Assembly (NCBI GenBank): GCA_934675115.1
Contig: CAKUPH010000071.1
Span: forward strand, 1 to 10,898
DNA: 10,898 bases
Source of the DNA: an uncultured Oscillospiraceae bacterium
GTDB lineage: Bacteria; Bacillota; Clostridia; Oscillospirales; Oscillospiraceae
Direction: 5' to 3'
Part shown: positions 1 through 5,608 of the stretch, piece by piece
Numbering within the stretch: position 1 is the first letter of the stretch
Layout of the letters: every line of letters starts with the position of its first letter
The notes under the pieces: generated by a model
Told to the model about the DNA's origin: nothing
Database searches by the model: none
Seen by the model: only the letters and a program-made list of their open reading frames with translations
Translations under genes and position numbers: made by a program

Positions 1-407
1 TCTGCTGCCATATCTTCCGTCAGGTCCGCGATCACGTCGCCCGTCACCTGCATGGTGGAGGCAGACCAGGGGTAACCGGACGCAAACTGCGGGAACACGC
101 CGGTGGTATGATCGACAAAATAGGCGTCAAAGCCTGCTTCCTTGATTTGGTTCTCCGTCAGCTTCCGGGTCAGCTGATGGACCACGGTACCGACCATTTC
201 GAGGTGACCCAGTTCCTCCGTGCCGATGTCGGTCAGCAGTCCCTTCAATTCATCGAAGGGCATGGCGTAGCGCTGACTGAGGTAACGCAGAGAAGCGCCC
301 AGCTCGCCGTCCGGCCCGCCGTACTGGGAGATGATGACTGAGGCCAGTCTGGGGTTGCAGTTCCGGATCTTGACCGGATATTGCAGCTTTTTCTGATAGA
401 TAAACAT
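1..407 (-). CDS. cotJC: Spore-coat manganese catalase CotJC (C-terminus beyond window)
   Basis: Only the first 135 residues are visible; the gene continues past base 1. It is a CotJC-type dimanganese catalase of the spore coat. The start MFIYQKKLQYPV and the stretch GGPDGELGASLRYLSQRYAMP followed by TDIGTEELGHLEM are typical of the family. The N-terminal metal ligands are present at the expected places (E35, E65, H68); the later Glu and His ligands lie outside the window. The ATG is preceded by GGAGGG nine bases upstream, and the TGA of the upstream cotJA-cotJB gene abuts it with no gap, so the two are probably translationally coupled. CotJ proteins are mother-cell products in Bacillus, so late sporulation expression is expected but not shown here. 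Confidence 0.93.
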   Translation of the reverse strand, partial: MFIYQKKLQYPVKIRNCNPRLASVIISQYGGPDGELGASLRYLSQRYAMPFDELKGLLTDIGTEELGHLEMVGTVVHQLTRKLTENQIKEAGFDAYFVDHTTGVFPQFASGYPWSASTMQVTGDVIADLTEDMAA

Positions 408-866
408 TCAGTTTTTCCCTCCGTTTCTGCAATACTCCCAAGGCCACGGGCTGTTGAGCCAGGTATAGGAGCCGTCCTTTACCGTGTCTGTCTGGACCAG
501 CGGGCCGTACATGGCATTGTAGCGGGCCTTGCCCTCCTGCGCCAGCTTCGCGTACTGCTGGTAGAGCGAAAATGCCTCGGCATCGCTCTGATGCGTATCC
601 AGATAAAGCCCCAGCTCTGTGATGACAAACTCCAGTGCCTGCAGCTCAGACGCGGCGTTTTCCGCCGGAGTGGACGCTTCGACCTTTGCGTGGAAGGGAA
701 GATTCAGGCCGGGAAACAGCGTCCCATTTGCCAGCGCTTCCGTCTGGGAGTATTTCGCACTGCCTGTCTGCTGAAAAGGAACATACGGCACCGCCAGCGG
801 CGCGCAGGCAGGGAGAACCCCGCACATATCATCGCAGGGGCGCATGGTGCCCTGATTATTTTCCAA
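408..866 (-). CDS. Fused spore-coat protein CotJA-CotJB
   Basis: One uninterrupted frame carries two families that are normally separate genes. The N-terminal half has CotJA features (VPYVPFQ, then YSQTEALANGTLFPGLNLPF). After about ten linker residues a CotJB domain follows (ELQALEFVITELGLYLDTH, YQQYAKL, RYNAMYGPL, and a C-terminal SPWPWE). CotJA and CotJB accompany CotJC in the spore coat and in Bacillus are needed for its assembly. The frame is open back to a TTG at 887, but GAGGAGG lies just inside that point, at good spacing for the TTG at 866, so I place the start there (152 residues). The stop codon touches the cotJC start. No frameshift is needed to join the domains, which argues for a true fusion, though an assembly error removing a stop cannot be excluded. 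Confidence 0.85.
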   Translation of the reverse strand: MENNQGTMRPCDDMCGVLPACAPLAVPYVPFQQTGSAKYSQTEALANGTLFPGLNLPFHAKVEASTPAENAASELQALEFVITELGLYLDTHQSDAEAFSLYQQYAKLAQEGKARYNAMYGPLVQTDTVKDGSYTWLNSPWPWEYCRNGGKN

Positions 867-957
867 AGTCAACTCCTCCTCTAACAAGAGATTCTGACAT
901 TTGCTGTCGAATCATTCTATGCCCGGGCGGCGGAGCGGTGAATCGCAAAACAGTGCA

Positions 958-986
958 TTGAGATTTCGGGGAAGATGTGTTAAAAT
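958..986 (+). promoter_or_regulatory. Sigma-A-type promoter for cwlD-radA
   Basis: TTGAGA at 958-963 and TAAAAT at 981-986 are separated by exactly 17 bases, each one mismatch from consensus. TGT immediately before the -10 gives an extended -10 (TGn). A start near 993 would leave a leader of about 30 bases containing the cwlD ribosome-binding site. A housekeeping promoter is more natural for radA than for cwlD, which is usually sporulation-controlled, so an additional sporulation promoter may be hidden. Confidence 0.6.
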
Positions 987-1024
987 CAAAGCGCCGCTCA
1001 TACTGTCTCAGGGGAGGCGGTGCC

Positions 1025-1732
1025 ATGAAGCGGGATATGCTGGTCCTAGTGCTGTGCTTCTGCCTTGTCATAGGCGGAGCATGGTTTGGAAAAAACAGCG
1101 GGGAAGCGGCAGAGCAGGCCTTTGCCGCGGCGGAAGCCGACGGCTTCCAACTCGTTCTGGACGCCGGACACGGCGGGGAGGACGGCGGCGCCCTTTCCGC
1201 CGCCGGTGATAAGGAGAGCAACGTCAACCTCAGCATTGTCCTGCGGATGGATCAGCTGCTGGGCCTGTGCGGCGTGCTGCCGATCCTGACCCGCAGCGAG
1301 GATGTTTCCATCCATGACGCCGGCGCGTCTACCCTCCGGGAAAAGAAGGTGTCTGACATCCATAACCGGGTCGCTCTGGTGGAGTCGCAGCCCTCACCGC
1401 TGCTGGTCAGCGTCCATCAGAACTCCTACCCGGATGCACGGTATTCCGGCGCGCAAGTGTTTTACGGGCGGACGGAAGAGAGCCGGATCTGGGGAGAAGC
1501 GGCGCAGGAGATCCTGCGGCAGTGTCTGGACGAAAACAACAGCCGGGCCGCGAAGCGAATCCCGGACACTGTGTACCTCATGAATCACATCAGCTGCCCC
1601 GCTATTCTGGTGGAATGCGGCTTTATGAGCAACAGGGAAGAGGCGGCGCGGCTCCAGACGCCGGAATACCAGAAAAAGCTGGCGGCGGCGCTCACCGGAG
1701 CCTGCCTGCAATACATTCATTCTGACACATAG
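1025..1732 (+). CDS. cwlD: Germination-type N-acetylmuramoyl-L-alanine amidase CwlD
   Basis: A 235-residue Amidase_3 family enzyme, close to the length of Bacillus CwlD. CwlD removes the peptide side chain from muramic acid in spore cortex peptidoglycan as the first step of muramic-lactam formation. An N-terminal hydrophobic segment (MLVLVLCFCLVIGGAWFG) anchors or exports it. The zinc and catalytic residues are all present: H49 in DAGHGG, E64 in KESNVNL, H131 in SVHQNS and E197 in VECGF. The frame is open upstream to 977, but the ATG at 1025 has AGGGGAGG at good spacing and puts the signal segment at the N-terminus. The gene diverges from the cotJ operon and lies directly upstream of radA. 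General cell-wall amidases share this fold, so the CwlD name rests on size, membrane anchor and the sporulation neighbour. Confidence 0.87.
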   Translation: MKRDMLVLVLCFCLVIGGAWFGKNSGEAAEQAFAAAEADGFQLVLDAGHGGEDGGALSAAGDKESNVNLSIVLRMDQLLGLCGVLPILTRSEDVSIHDAGASTLREKKVSDIHNRVALVESQPSPLLVSVHQNSYPDARYSGAQVFYGRTEESRIWGEAAQEILRQCLDENNSRAAKRIPDTVYLMNHISCPAILVECGFMSNREEAARLQTPEYQKKLAAALTGACLQYIHSDT

Positions 1733-1744
1733 GAAGTGGGCCGG

Positions 1745-3118
1745 ATGGCAAAATCAAAAACCGTATTTTACTGCACGCAGTGCGGAAACGAAACGCCCAA
1801 GTGGCAGGGCCAGTGCATGGCCTGCGGCGCGTGGAACACCATCGTGGAGCAGCCCGCGCCGGACCCGCGCAAAAAAGCTGCGGCGACAAAGGCCTCGGCG
1901 GCGGGCGGCAGCCTCATGAACCGCCCACGGCCGCTGAAAGAGGTGGAGACCACCGACGAACTGCGGTTTGAGACCGGCATGAGCGAGCTTGACCGGGTGC
2001 TGGGCGGCGGCGCGGTCCGCGGCTCTCTGGTGCTGGTCAGCGGCGCGCCGGGCATCGGCAAGTCTACACTGATGCTTCAGATCTGCGACAATCTGTGCCG
2101 CTTCGCGCACGTTCTGTATGTATCCGGAGAGGAGTCCGAGCGGCAGATCAAGCTGCGGGCCGAGCGTCTCGGCATCCGCAGCGAGGGGCTGTATCTTTAC
2201 TCAGAAACAAATCTGGACGATATTCTGGAATCGGTCAACGAGCTGAAGCCCGACGTGCTCATCGTGGACTCCATCCAGACGCTCTACAACGGCGACAACA
2301 CCTCGGCCCCCGGCAGCGTCACGCAGGTAAAGGCATGTACCTTAACACTGATGCAGCTGGCAAAAGGGCAGGGAATCACCACATTTGTCATCGGCCACGT
2401 CAACAAGGAAGGCTCCATCGCCGGGCCGAAGGTGCTGGAGCACATGGTGGACTGTGTCCTGTATTTCGAAGGGGAACAACATAACAGCTACCGCATCCTG
2501 CGGGCGGCGAAAAACCGCTTCGGCGCCACCAATGAGATCGGCGTATTCGAGATGGGAGACGTGGGTCTGGAGGAGATTCCGAATCCGTCGGAGACGCTGC
2601 TGTCCGGCCGCCCGAAGGACACGCCGGGCACCTGTGTCACCTGCGTAATGGAGGGCAACCGTCCGGTTCTGGCAGAGGTGCAGGCACTGCTGACGCCGAC
2701 GGCCTACGGGAACGCCCGCCGGTCCAGCAACGGCTTTGACTACAATCGGGCCATGATGCTGCTGGCCGTGCTGGAAAAGCGCGGCGGGCTGATGGTATCC
2801 AACTGCGACGCCTACATCAACGTCATCGGCGGTCTGTCGCTGGACGAACCGGCGGCAGATCTGGCTATGATCATCGCGCTGGCGTCCAGCTTCCGGGACA
2901 AAAGAGTGCCGTTTGATCTGGTGGCCATCGGCGAGGTGGGTCTGACCGGTGAGCTCCGGCCCGTCAATGCCATGGGACAGCGTCTGTCCGAGGTGCAGCG
3001 GCTGGGCTTCACCAAATGCCTTGTCCCGTACCGCAGCACCGGAAAGATCGCCGAACCCAAGGGCCTTGAGCTGATCCGGGTCAGAAATATCCGGGAGGCT
3101 CTGGCGGTTCTGGTCTGA
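1745..3118 (+). CDS. radA: DNA repair protein RadA
   Basis: A 457-residue RadA, full length for the family, with all domains in order. There is an N-terminal C4 zinc finger (C10, C13, C24, C27, around YCTQCG and CMACGAW). The RecA-like ATPase has Walker A GAPGIGKST at 100-108, and the RadA-specific motif KNRFG is at 256-260. The C-terminal region is a Lon-protease-like domain (GGLSLDEPAADLA, then VAIGEVGLTGELRPV). RadA is a hexameric helicase-like protein that promotes branch migration in homologous recombination and repair. The frame is open to a GTG at 1736, but the ATG at 1745 with AGGA ten bases upstream fits the conserved MAKxK start. That ribosome-binding site overlaps the cwlD stop, so the two genes are one transcription unit. 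Confidence 0.97.
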   Translation: MAKSKTVFYCTQCGNETPKWQGQCMACGAWNTIVEQPAPDPRKKAAATKASAAGGSLMNRPRPLKEVETTDELRFETGMSELDRVLGGGAVRGSLVLVSGAPGIGKSTLMLQICDNLCRFAHVLYVSGEESERQIKLRAERLGIRSEGLYLYSETNLDDILESVNELKPDVLIVDSIQTLYNGDNTSAPGSVTQVKACTLTLMQLAKGQGITTFVIGHVNKEGSIAGPKVLEHMVDCVLYFEGEQHNSYRILRAAKNRFGATNEIGVFEMGDVGLEEIPNPSETLLSGRPKDTPGTCVTCVMEGNRPVLAEVQALLTPTAYGNARRSSNGFDYNRAMMLLAVLEKRGGLMVSNCDAYINVIGGLSLDEPAADLAMIIALASSFRDKRVPFDLVAIGEVGLTGELRPVNAMGQRLSEVQRLGFTKCLVPYRSTGKIAEPKGLELIRVRNIREALAVLV

Positions 3119-3242
3119 CCAGAGCTCTGGGCGTGAAATTGACGCAGAAGTCGTTTGGAACCTGCCGCTGGGGCGGAACCGACTGTTCCAGCGTGTAGCG
3201 GCCGTCGATCTGATAGGCGCAGTTCTGCGTGCAGTTAATCAT
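3081..3242 (-). CDS. Small cysteine-containing hypothetical protein (53 aa)
   Basis: A short minus-strand frame starting MINCTQNCAYQIDGRYTL, with a later FCVNF. The CxxxC followed by YQxxGxxTL and a distal cysteine recalls small Clostridia metal-binding-like proteins of unknown function, but this is from memory. The position that would be cysteine in GxCTL is tyrosine here, which could mean decay. The ATG is preceded by GGTGATGAG, a modest ribosome-binding site. The 3' end overlaps radA by 38 bases on the opposite strand, so the last dozen codons are antisense to the radA C-terminus; that tail (VRPEPPEPPGYF) is probably not conserved. No function is assigned, and it could be a remnant. Confidence 0.4.
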   Translation of the reverse strand: MINCTQNCAYQIDGRYTLEQSVPPQRQVPNDFCVNFTPRALVRPEPPEPPGYF

Positions 3243-3324
3243 GTGCTCATCACCAAACACCACACATTTCGTAAATCGAGCCGCAAAGGGCTTGTGAAGA
3301 AAGGAGAAAGGGAAACAGGCTTTC

Positions 3325-3358
3325 AACTCAACAAAATAAAAGAAGGTTTTGTTGAGTT
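3325..3358. repeat. Left attachment site (attL-like palindrome)
   Basis: Two 12-base inverted arms, AACTCAACAAAA (3325-3336) and TTTTGTTGAGTT (3347-3358), flank a 10-base spacer, TAAAAGAAGG. The first 17 bases (3325-3341) recur exactly at 5740-5756. The outer flank TTTC before the left arm matches the complement of GAAA after the right site, identifying the left arm as chromosomal and the right arm as element-borne. There is no T-run after the stem, so it is not a terminator. It has the layout of a tyrosine-recombinase core site. Confidence 0.75.
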
Positions 3359-3369
3359 CTCGCGGGGAT

Positions 3370-3406
3370 GCCACGGGCGGATTTCGGTCTGCTCGTGGCT
3401 CTTTTT
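3370..3406 (+). terminator. Rho-independent terminator just inside the left element end
   Basis: A 12-bp stem (GCCACGGGCGGA at 3370-3381 with TCTGCTCGTGGC at 3388-3399, including two G-U pairs) closes a TTTCGG loop and is followed by TCTTTTT. In the integrated state it stops rightward chromosomal transcripts from entering the element. In the excised circle it would end the transcript from the promoter at 5573-5602 after it crosses the joined site. Confidence 0.7.
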
Positions 3407-3797
3407 GTTCCGGAAGATGTCAGATTCTGGACGTCCCGGGGCTTGAGATGCGGGAGCGCCAGCGGCTCGCATACGGACAGCGGCTCCGCCGCTCTCGCCC
3501 GTCAGGGCGGTGACGAAGTCACACTCTCAACAACCGATATCATGTCCCCCGAAAGCCGCGACCAGGCGGCGCAGGGGGGCCAGCGGGCGCGACAAGCCGA
3601 GGGGGCCGAACTGCGGCCCCCGAAGCCCGCAGCGGACGGGGCCGGGCCCGGCCCCACCCCCGCAAGGGCCGGGCAGCGCGCCGGGCGCGGCGGGGCCCCG
3701 CGACGGCCAGGGCACACCAGCGCAGAAAACCCGGACCGGGCCGGAACGGGCGGGCACCGCAGAAAGACCAGCCACCGGGAGCGCAGCGCAGCCGTCT
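3407..3797. other. GC-rich noncoding region upstream of the nick site
   Basis: No convincing gene. One long open frame here has a low-complexity Gly/Ala/Pro/Arg translation typical of GC-rich noncoding DNA. The notable content is a cluster of short-loop hairpins at 3479-3522. The rest is G/C-rich with runs such as GGGCCGGGCCCGGCCCC near 3640. Its place before the nick site and initiator gene suggests replication-control or single-strand-origin sequence. Confidence 0.5.
3479..3522. repeat. Three consecutive mini-hairpins (possible single-strand origin)
   Basis: Three perfect inverted repeats stand almost end to end: AGCGGC-tcc-GCCGCT (3479-3493), CGCCC-gtca-GGGCG (3496-3509) and GTGAC-gaa-GTCAC (3510-3522). 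All have loops of three or four bases and so would fold readily in single-stranded DNA. Such clusters are known from single-strand origins of rolling-circle plasmids; that role is inferred. Confidence 0.5.
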
Positions 3798-3808
3798 ACT
3801 TGATATTA
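3798..3808 (+). other. Candidate double-strand origin with phiX174-like nick core
   Basis: The sequence ACTTGATATTA is identical over 11 bases to the core of the phiX174 gene A origin, which reads CAACTTGATATTAATAAC and is nicked between G and A. The pC194/pUB110 plasmid family shares the shorter CTTGATA at its nick site. Here the cut would fall between 3802 and 3803, 38 bases before the initiator start codon. An 11-mer match by chance within 2.4 kb is unlikely, and its place beside an HUH initiator gene supports the call. Confidence 0.7.
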
Positions 3809-3840
3809 GGACAGTATTCCGTCACTTCCCCTTGCTCGAC

Positions 3841-4623
3841 ATGAAAAATCTTTGTGAAAACGGGGCCTCTGGCCCATGTCACAGCGCCAGAATCAAGACG
3901 TATCCGAACGGCAGCCGGGACGTTCTCGTATGCGAGAAGGCCATCTTCAAGGCCGAGGGCTGGGAGGAATCCGGCTGGCGGAAGCCGGGCCGGAAACGCG
4001 CCCGGGAACCACCAGAGCAGCCCGCCGAGGGCTCCCCAGAGCGGGCCATGCGGCGGGCGCGGTCTCAGGTGCGGGAGCTGGCGCTGTCCAATCCCTTCCG
4101 CTGGTTCGTGACGCTGACCCTCGACCGGCAGCGCGTCGACCGGTACGACATGGCCGCCATCACGAAGAAGCTCAACGTCTGGCTGGACAACAACGTCCGG
4201 CGGCGGGGGCTGGCTTACGTCCTCGTGCCGGAGCGGCACAAGGACGGAGCCGTCCACTTCCACGGGCTGTTCAACGACGCGCTGGAGGCCGTGGACTCCG
4301 GCCATCAGGACGGGCGGGGCCATCCGGTGTTCAATCTGCCCCGGTGGTCGCTTGGATTCTCCACCGCCATCGAGCTCTACGGCGAGTACGACCGCGCGGT
4401 TGCCTATGTCTGCAAGTACATCGGCAAGGGCACCGAGAAGGTCGGCGGGCGGTGGTTCTACTCCGGCGGGCAGCTGGCCCGGCCGGTGGTCAGCTTCTGC
4501 GAGCTCAGCTTGCGGGACGCCCTCGAAATGCCGGGGGCGTATCAATTCAACGTGGCCGAAGCCGGGCTGTCCTTCGTGGGCTTCCGGCTGGGGCCGGAGG
4601 GAGGGAATGACGATGATGTCTGA
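3841..4623 (+). CDS. HUH-endonuclease rolling-circle replication initiator
   Basis: A 260-residue protein with the hallmarks of a rolling-circle Rep. A likely motif 1 is FRWFVTLTL. The HUH metal-binding motif is VHFHGLF (H139, H141). The catalytic tyrosine motif is AYVCKYIGKG (Y189, with K192 and Y193 nearby). The middle segment KLNVWLDNNVRRRGLAYVLVPERHKDGAVHFHG resembles initiators of small elements in gut Firmicutes and, more remotely, microviral VP4. Rep would nick the origin at 3802/3803, bind covalently through Tyr and start leading-strand replication. The ATG at 3841 has no clear ribosome-binding site; a TTG at 3832 is the alternative. The 3' end overlaps the next small gene. The lineage is from memory, but HUH function is well supported by the motifs. 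Confidence 0.85.
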   Translation: MKNLCENGASGPCHSARIKTYPNGSRDVLVCEKAIFKAEGWEESGWRKPGRKRAREPPEQPAEGSPERAMRRARSQVRELALSNPFRWFVTLTLDRQRVDRYDMAAITKKLNVWLDNNVRRRGLAYVLVPERHKDGAVHFHGLFNDALEAVDSGHQDGRGHPVFNLPRWSLGFSTAIELYGEYDRAVAYVCKYIGKGTEKVGGRWFYSGGQLARPVVSFCELSLRDALEMPGAYQFNVAEAGLSFVGFRLGPEGGNDDDV

Positions 4624-4738
4624 CAAGGTATTGACCATCATGGCGGAGGCCGTGGAGGAAGCAATTCTCGGGGATGAGTTCGATTTGGCGGCGGAGCTGC
4701 TGGCCTTCATCCGGGCGGAAATGGAGGTTGAACAGTGA
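4613..4738 (+). CDS. Small acidic element protein (about 41 aa)
   Basis: A short frame, MMSDKVLTIMAEAVEEAILGDEFDLAAELLAFIRAEMEVEQ, that starts inside the end of the rep gene. It is acidic and looks wholly alpha-helical, in the style of small plasmid copy-control or DNA-binding accessory proteins; I do not recognise it. A purine-rich GGAGGGAGGGA precedes three in-frame ATGs at 4607, 4613 and 4616. The one at 4613 has the best spacing, eight bases from AGGGAGG. Its stop overlaps the start of the next gene by four bases. Two translational overlaps and good ribosome-binding sites on both sides support a real gene in a rep operon. Confidence 0.6.
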   Translation: MMSDKVLTIMAEAVEEAILGDEFDLAAELLAFIRAEMEVEQ

Positions 4739-4869
4739 CGCTGCGGAACTTGTGGAAGTTTTTCTGGTGCCCCAGCCGGTGGTATTGCTGGCGGGCCCGG
4801 CGGGTGGAGTGTGGCATCTGCGGGTGCTACCTTAACCGCATGAAGCCGGTGAAATATGAGGGGAATTGA
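4735..4869 (+). CDS. Tiny Trp/Cys-rich, zinc-ribbon-like protein (44 aa)
   Basis: A 44-residue frame beginning with GTG at 4735, overlapping the previous stop as GTGA. GGAGG lies seven bases upstream, an ideal spacing. The protein is basic, with tryptophans at W7, W11, W16 and W19 and cysteines at C12, C18, C26, C29 and C31; the CGICGC segment could bind zinc. I know no family for it. The strong ribosome-binding site and the four-base overlap make translation likely despite the small size. A role in replication control or host interaction is conceivable but not shown. It ends at a short palindrome at 4866-4887. Confidence 0.55.
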   Translation: MTLRNLWKFFWCPSRWYCWRARRVECGICGCYLNRMKPVKYEGN

Positions 4870-4887
4870 CAATTTTCGGATTGTCAA
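4866..4887. repeat. Perfect 8-6-8 palindrome after the rep operon
   Basis: TTGACAAT (4866-4873) and ATTGTCAA (4880-4887) are perfect inverted arms around TTTCGG. It is an AT-rich island in GC-rich DNA. The left arm contains a consensus -35 hexamer, TTGACA, but the expected -10 position reads TTCTGC. Possible roles are an operator, a recombinase accessory site or an RNA hairpin; there is no T-run. Confidence 0.5.
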
Positions 4888-4905
4888 GTTCTGCCGGAAC
4901 AGCTT

Positions 4906-5013
4906 GGCCCCGGTGGGTTTGCGCCCGCTGGGGCCTTGTCTGACCGGCGGGGGATTTTTCGGGGCGGAGGGCGGCTTTCCGGGCTTAGGGCCCGACCTTG
5001 GGGCCCGTAGCCC
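4906..5013. repeat. Two GC-rich hairpins between the rep operon and integrase
   Basis: The first hairpin has a 12-bp stem (4906-4917 with 4924-4935, two G-U pairs) and a TTTGCG loop, followed by TTGTCTG. It could be a weak terminator for the rep operon. The second pairs GGGC (4981-4984) with GCCC (5010-5013) and GGGCCC (4988-4993) with GGGCCC (5001-5006). The 200-base gap 4870-5070 holds no gene I can support beyond these structures and the integrase ribosome-binding site. Confidence 0.4.
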
Positions 5014-5070
5014 GTCCGCCGCCCGGAGCCACGCAAAAGCCCCCACCGGGCAGCGAAAGGAGGGGAGAGC

Positions 5071-5571
5071 ATGAAAACGGAGTACCTGCTGCACCGGGAG
5101 GTCGAGCACGTTCTGGCGGCGCTCACGCCGTCAAATCGGCTCATATGCCGGGTGTGTTTACACACCGGGCTGCGGCTGGGGGACGTGCTGACGCTGCGGA
5201 CGCAGCAGCTCGGGCGGCAGTTCATGGTTACGGAAGCCAAGACGAAGAAGCGGCGGCGCGTGGGCCTGACGGATGAGCTGCTGGCTCAGGTCAGGGCGCA
5301 GGCGGGGCCGGTCTGGGCGTTCCCGGGGCGCAAGCCCGGAACCCACAAGACCCGGCAGGCTGTCTGGGCCGACGTCAAGCGGGCCGCCAAGGCGTTCCGG
5401 CTGCCGCAGAACGTAGGCGTTCACAGCTTCCGCAAGGTCTACGCCGTGGAGCTCATGCAAAAGTACGGCGATCTGGAGCGCGTCCGGCGGGTTATGAAGC
5501 ACTCCAGCGTCACCGTCACCATGATTTACGCCATGGCAGACCGGCTGTTGGAGGCGAAGCGTAAAATCTGA
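5071..5571 (+). CDS. Minimal tyrosine recombinase (catalytic domain only)
   Basis: A 166-residue phage-integrase-family protein with the whole active site in order: R35 (TGLRLGD), K57 (EAKTKK), H118 and R121 (HSFRK), H144 (KHSS) and nucleophile Y153 (IYAMAD). Typical integrases and Xer proteins run to 280-400 residues and have an N-terminal core-binding domain, absent here: only about 30 residues precede the first catalytic Arg. FimB/FimE-like recombinases are also short, near 200. AAAGGAGGGG precedes the ATG. The gene ends about 170 bases before the right attachment site, as expected for the enzyme that moves this element. It may need the host Xer protein or another factor to grip DNA. It appears intact, not truncated, since start, ribosome-binding site and active site are all good. 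Confidence 0.85.
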   Translation: MKTEYLLHREVEHVLAALTPSNRLICRVCLHTGLRLGDVLTLRTQQLGRQFMVTEAKTKKRRRVGLTDELLAQVRAQAGPVWAFPGRKPGTHKTRQAVWADVKRAAKAFRLPQNVGVHSFRKVYAVELMQKYGDLERVRRVMKHSSVTVTMIYAMADRLLEAKRKI

Positions 5572-5572
5572 G

Positions 5573-5602
5573 TTGACATTCCGGGCGGCGGCGTGGTACA
5601 AT
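5573..5602 (+). promoter_or_regulatory. Strong outward sigma-A promoter at the right element end
   Basis: A perfect -35 TTGACA (5573-5578), an 18-base spacer, and TACAAT (5597-5602, one mismatch) with TGG before it as an extended -10. It begins one base after the integrase stop and faces right. A start near 5609 would read across the attachment site toward xer in the integrated state, or across the joined site into the terminator at 3370-3406 in the circle. Confidence 0.75.
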
Positions 5603-5608
5603 GAGACA

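Noticed and set aside
939..1006. Sporulation-type (sigma-E or sigma-G) promoter upstream of cwlD
   Set aside because: CATACTGT at 999-1006 and TGAATCG at 939-945 each resemble one box, but no pair with correct spacing was found. The sigma-A-type match at 958-986 is much better.
3107..3121. TCTGGT-ctg-ACCAGA hairpin at the radA end as a terminator
   Set aside because: The stem is only 6 bp and no T-run follows; it overlaps coding sequence.
3368..3844. 158-residue plus-strand open frame between the left attachment site and rep
   Set aside because: The translation is low-complexity Gly/Ala/Pro/Arg, expected in GC-rich noncoding DNA. It crosses a terminator, three hairpins and the nick site, and has no convincing ribosome-binding site.
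3796..5109. 437-residue minus-strand frame across rep and the small genes
   Set aside because: It is antisense to the HUH gene, is proline-rich and has no recognisable domain. The plus strand carries clear motifs and ribosome-binding sites.
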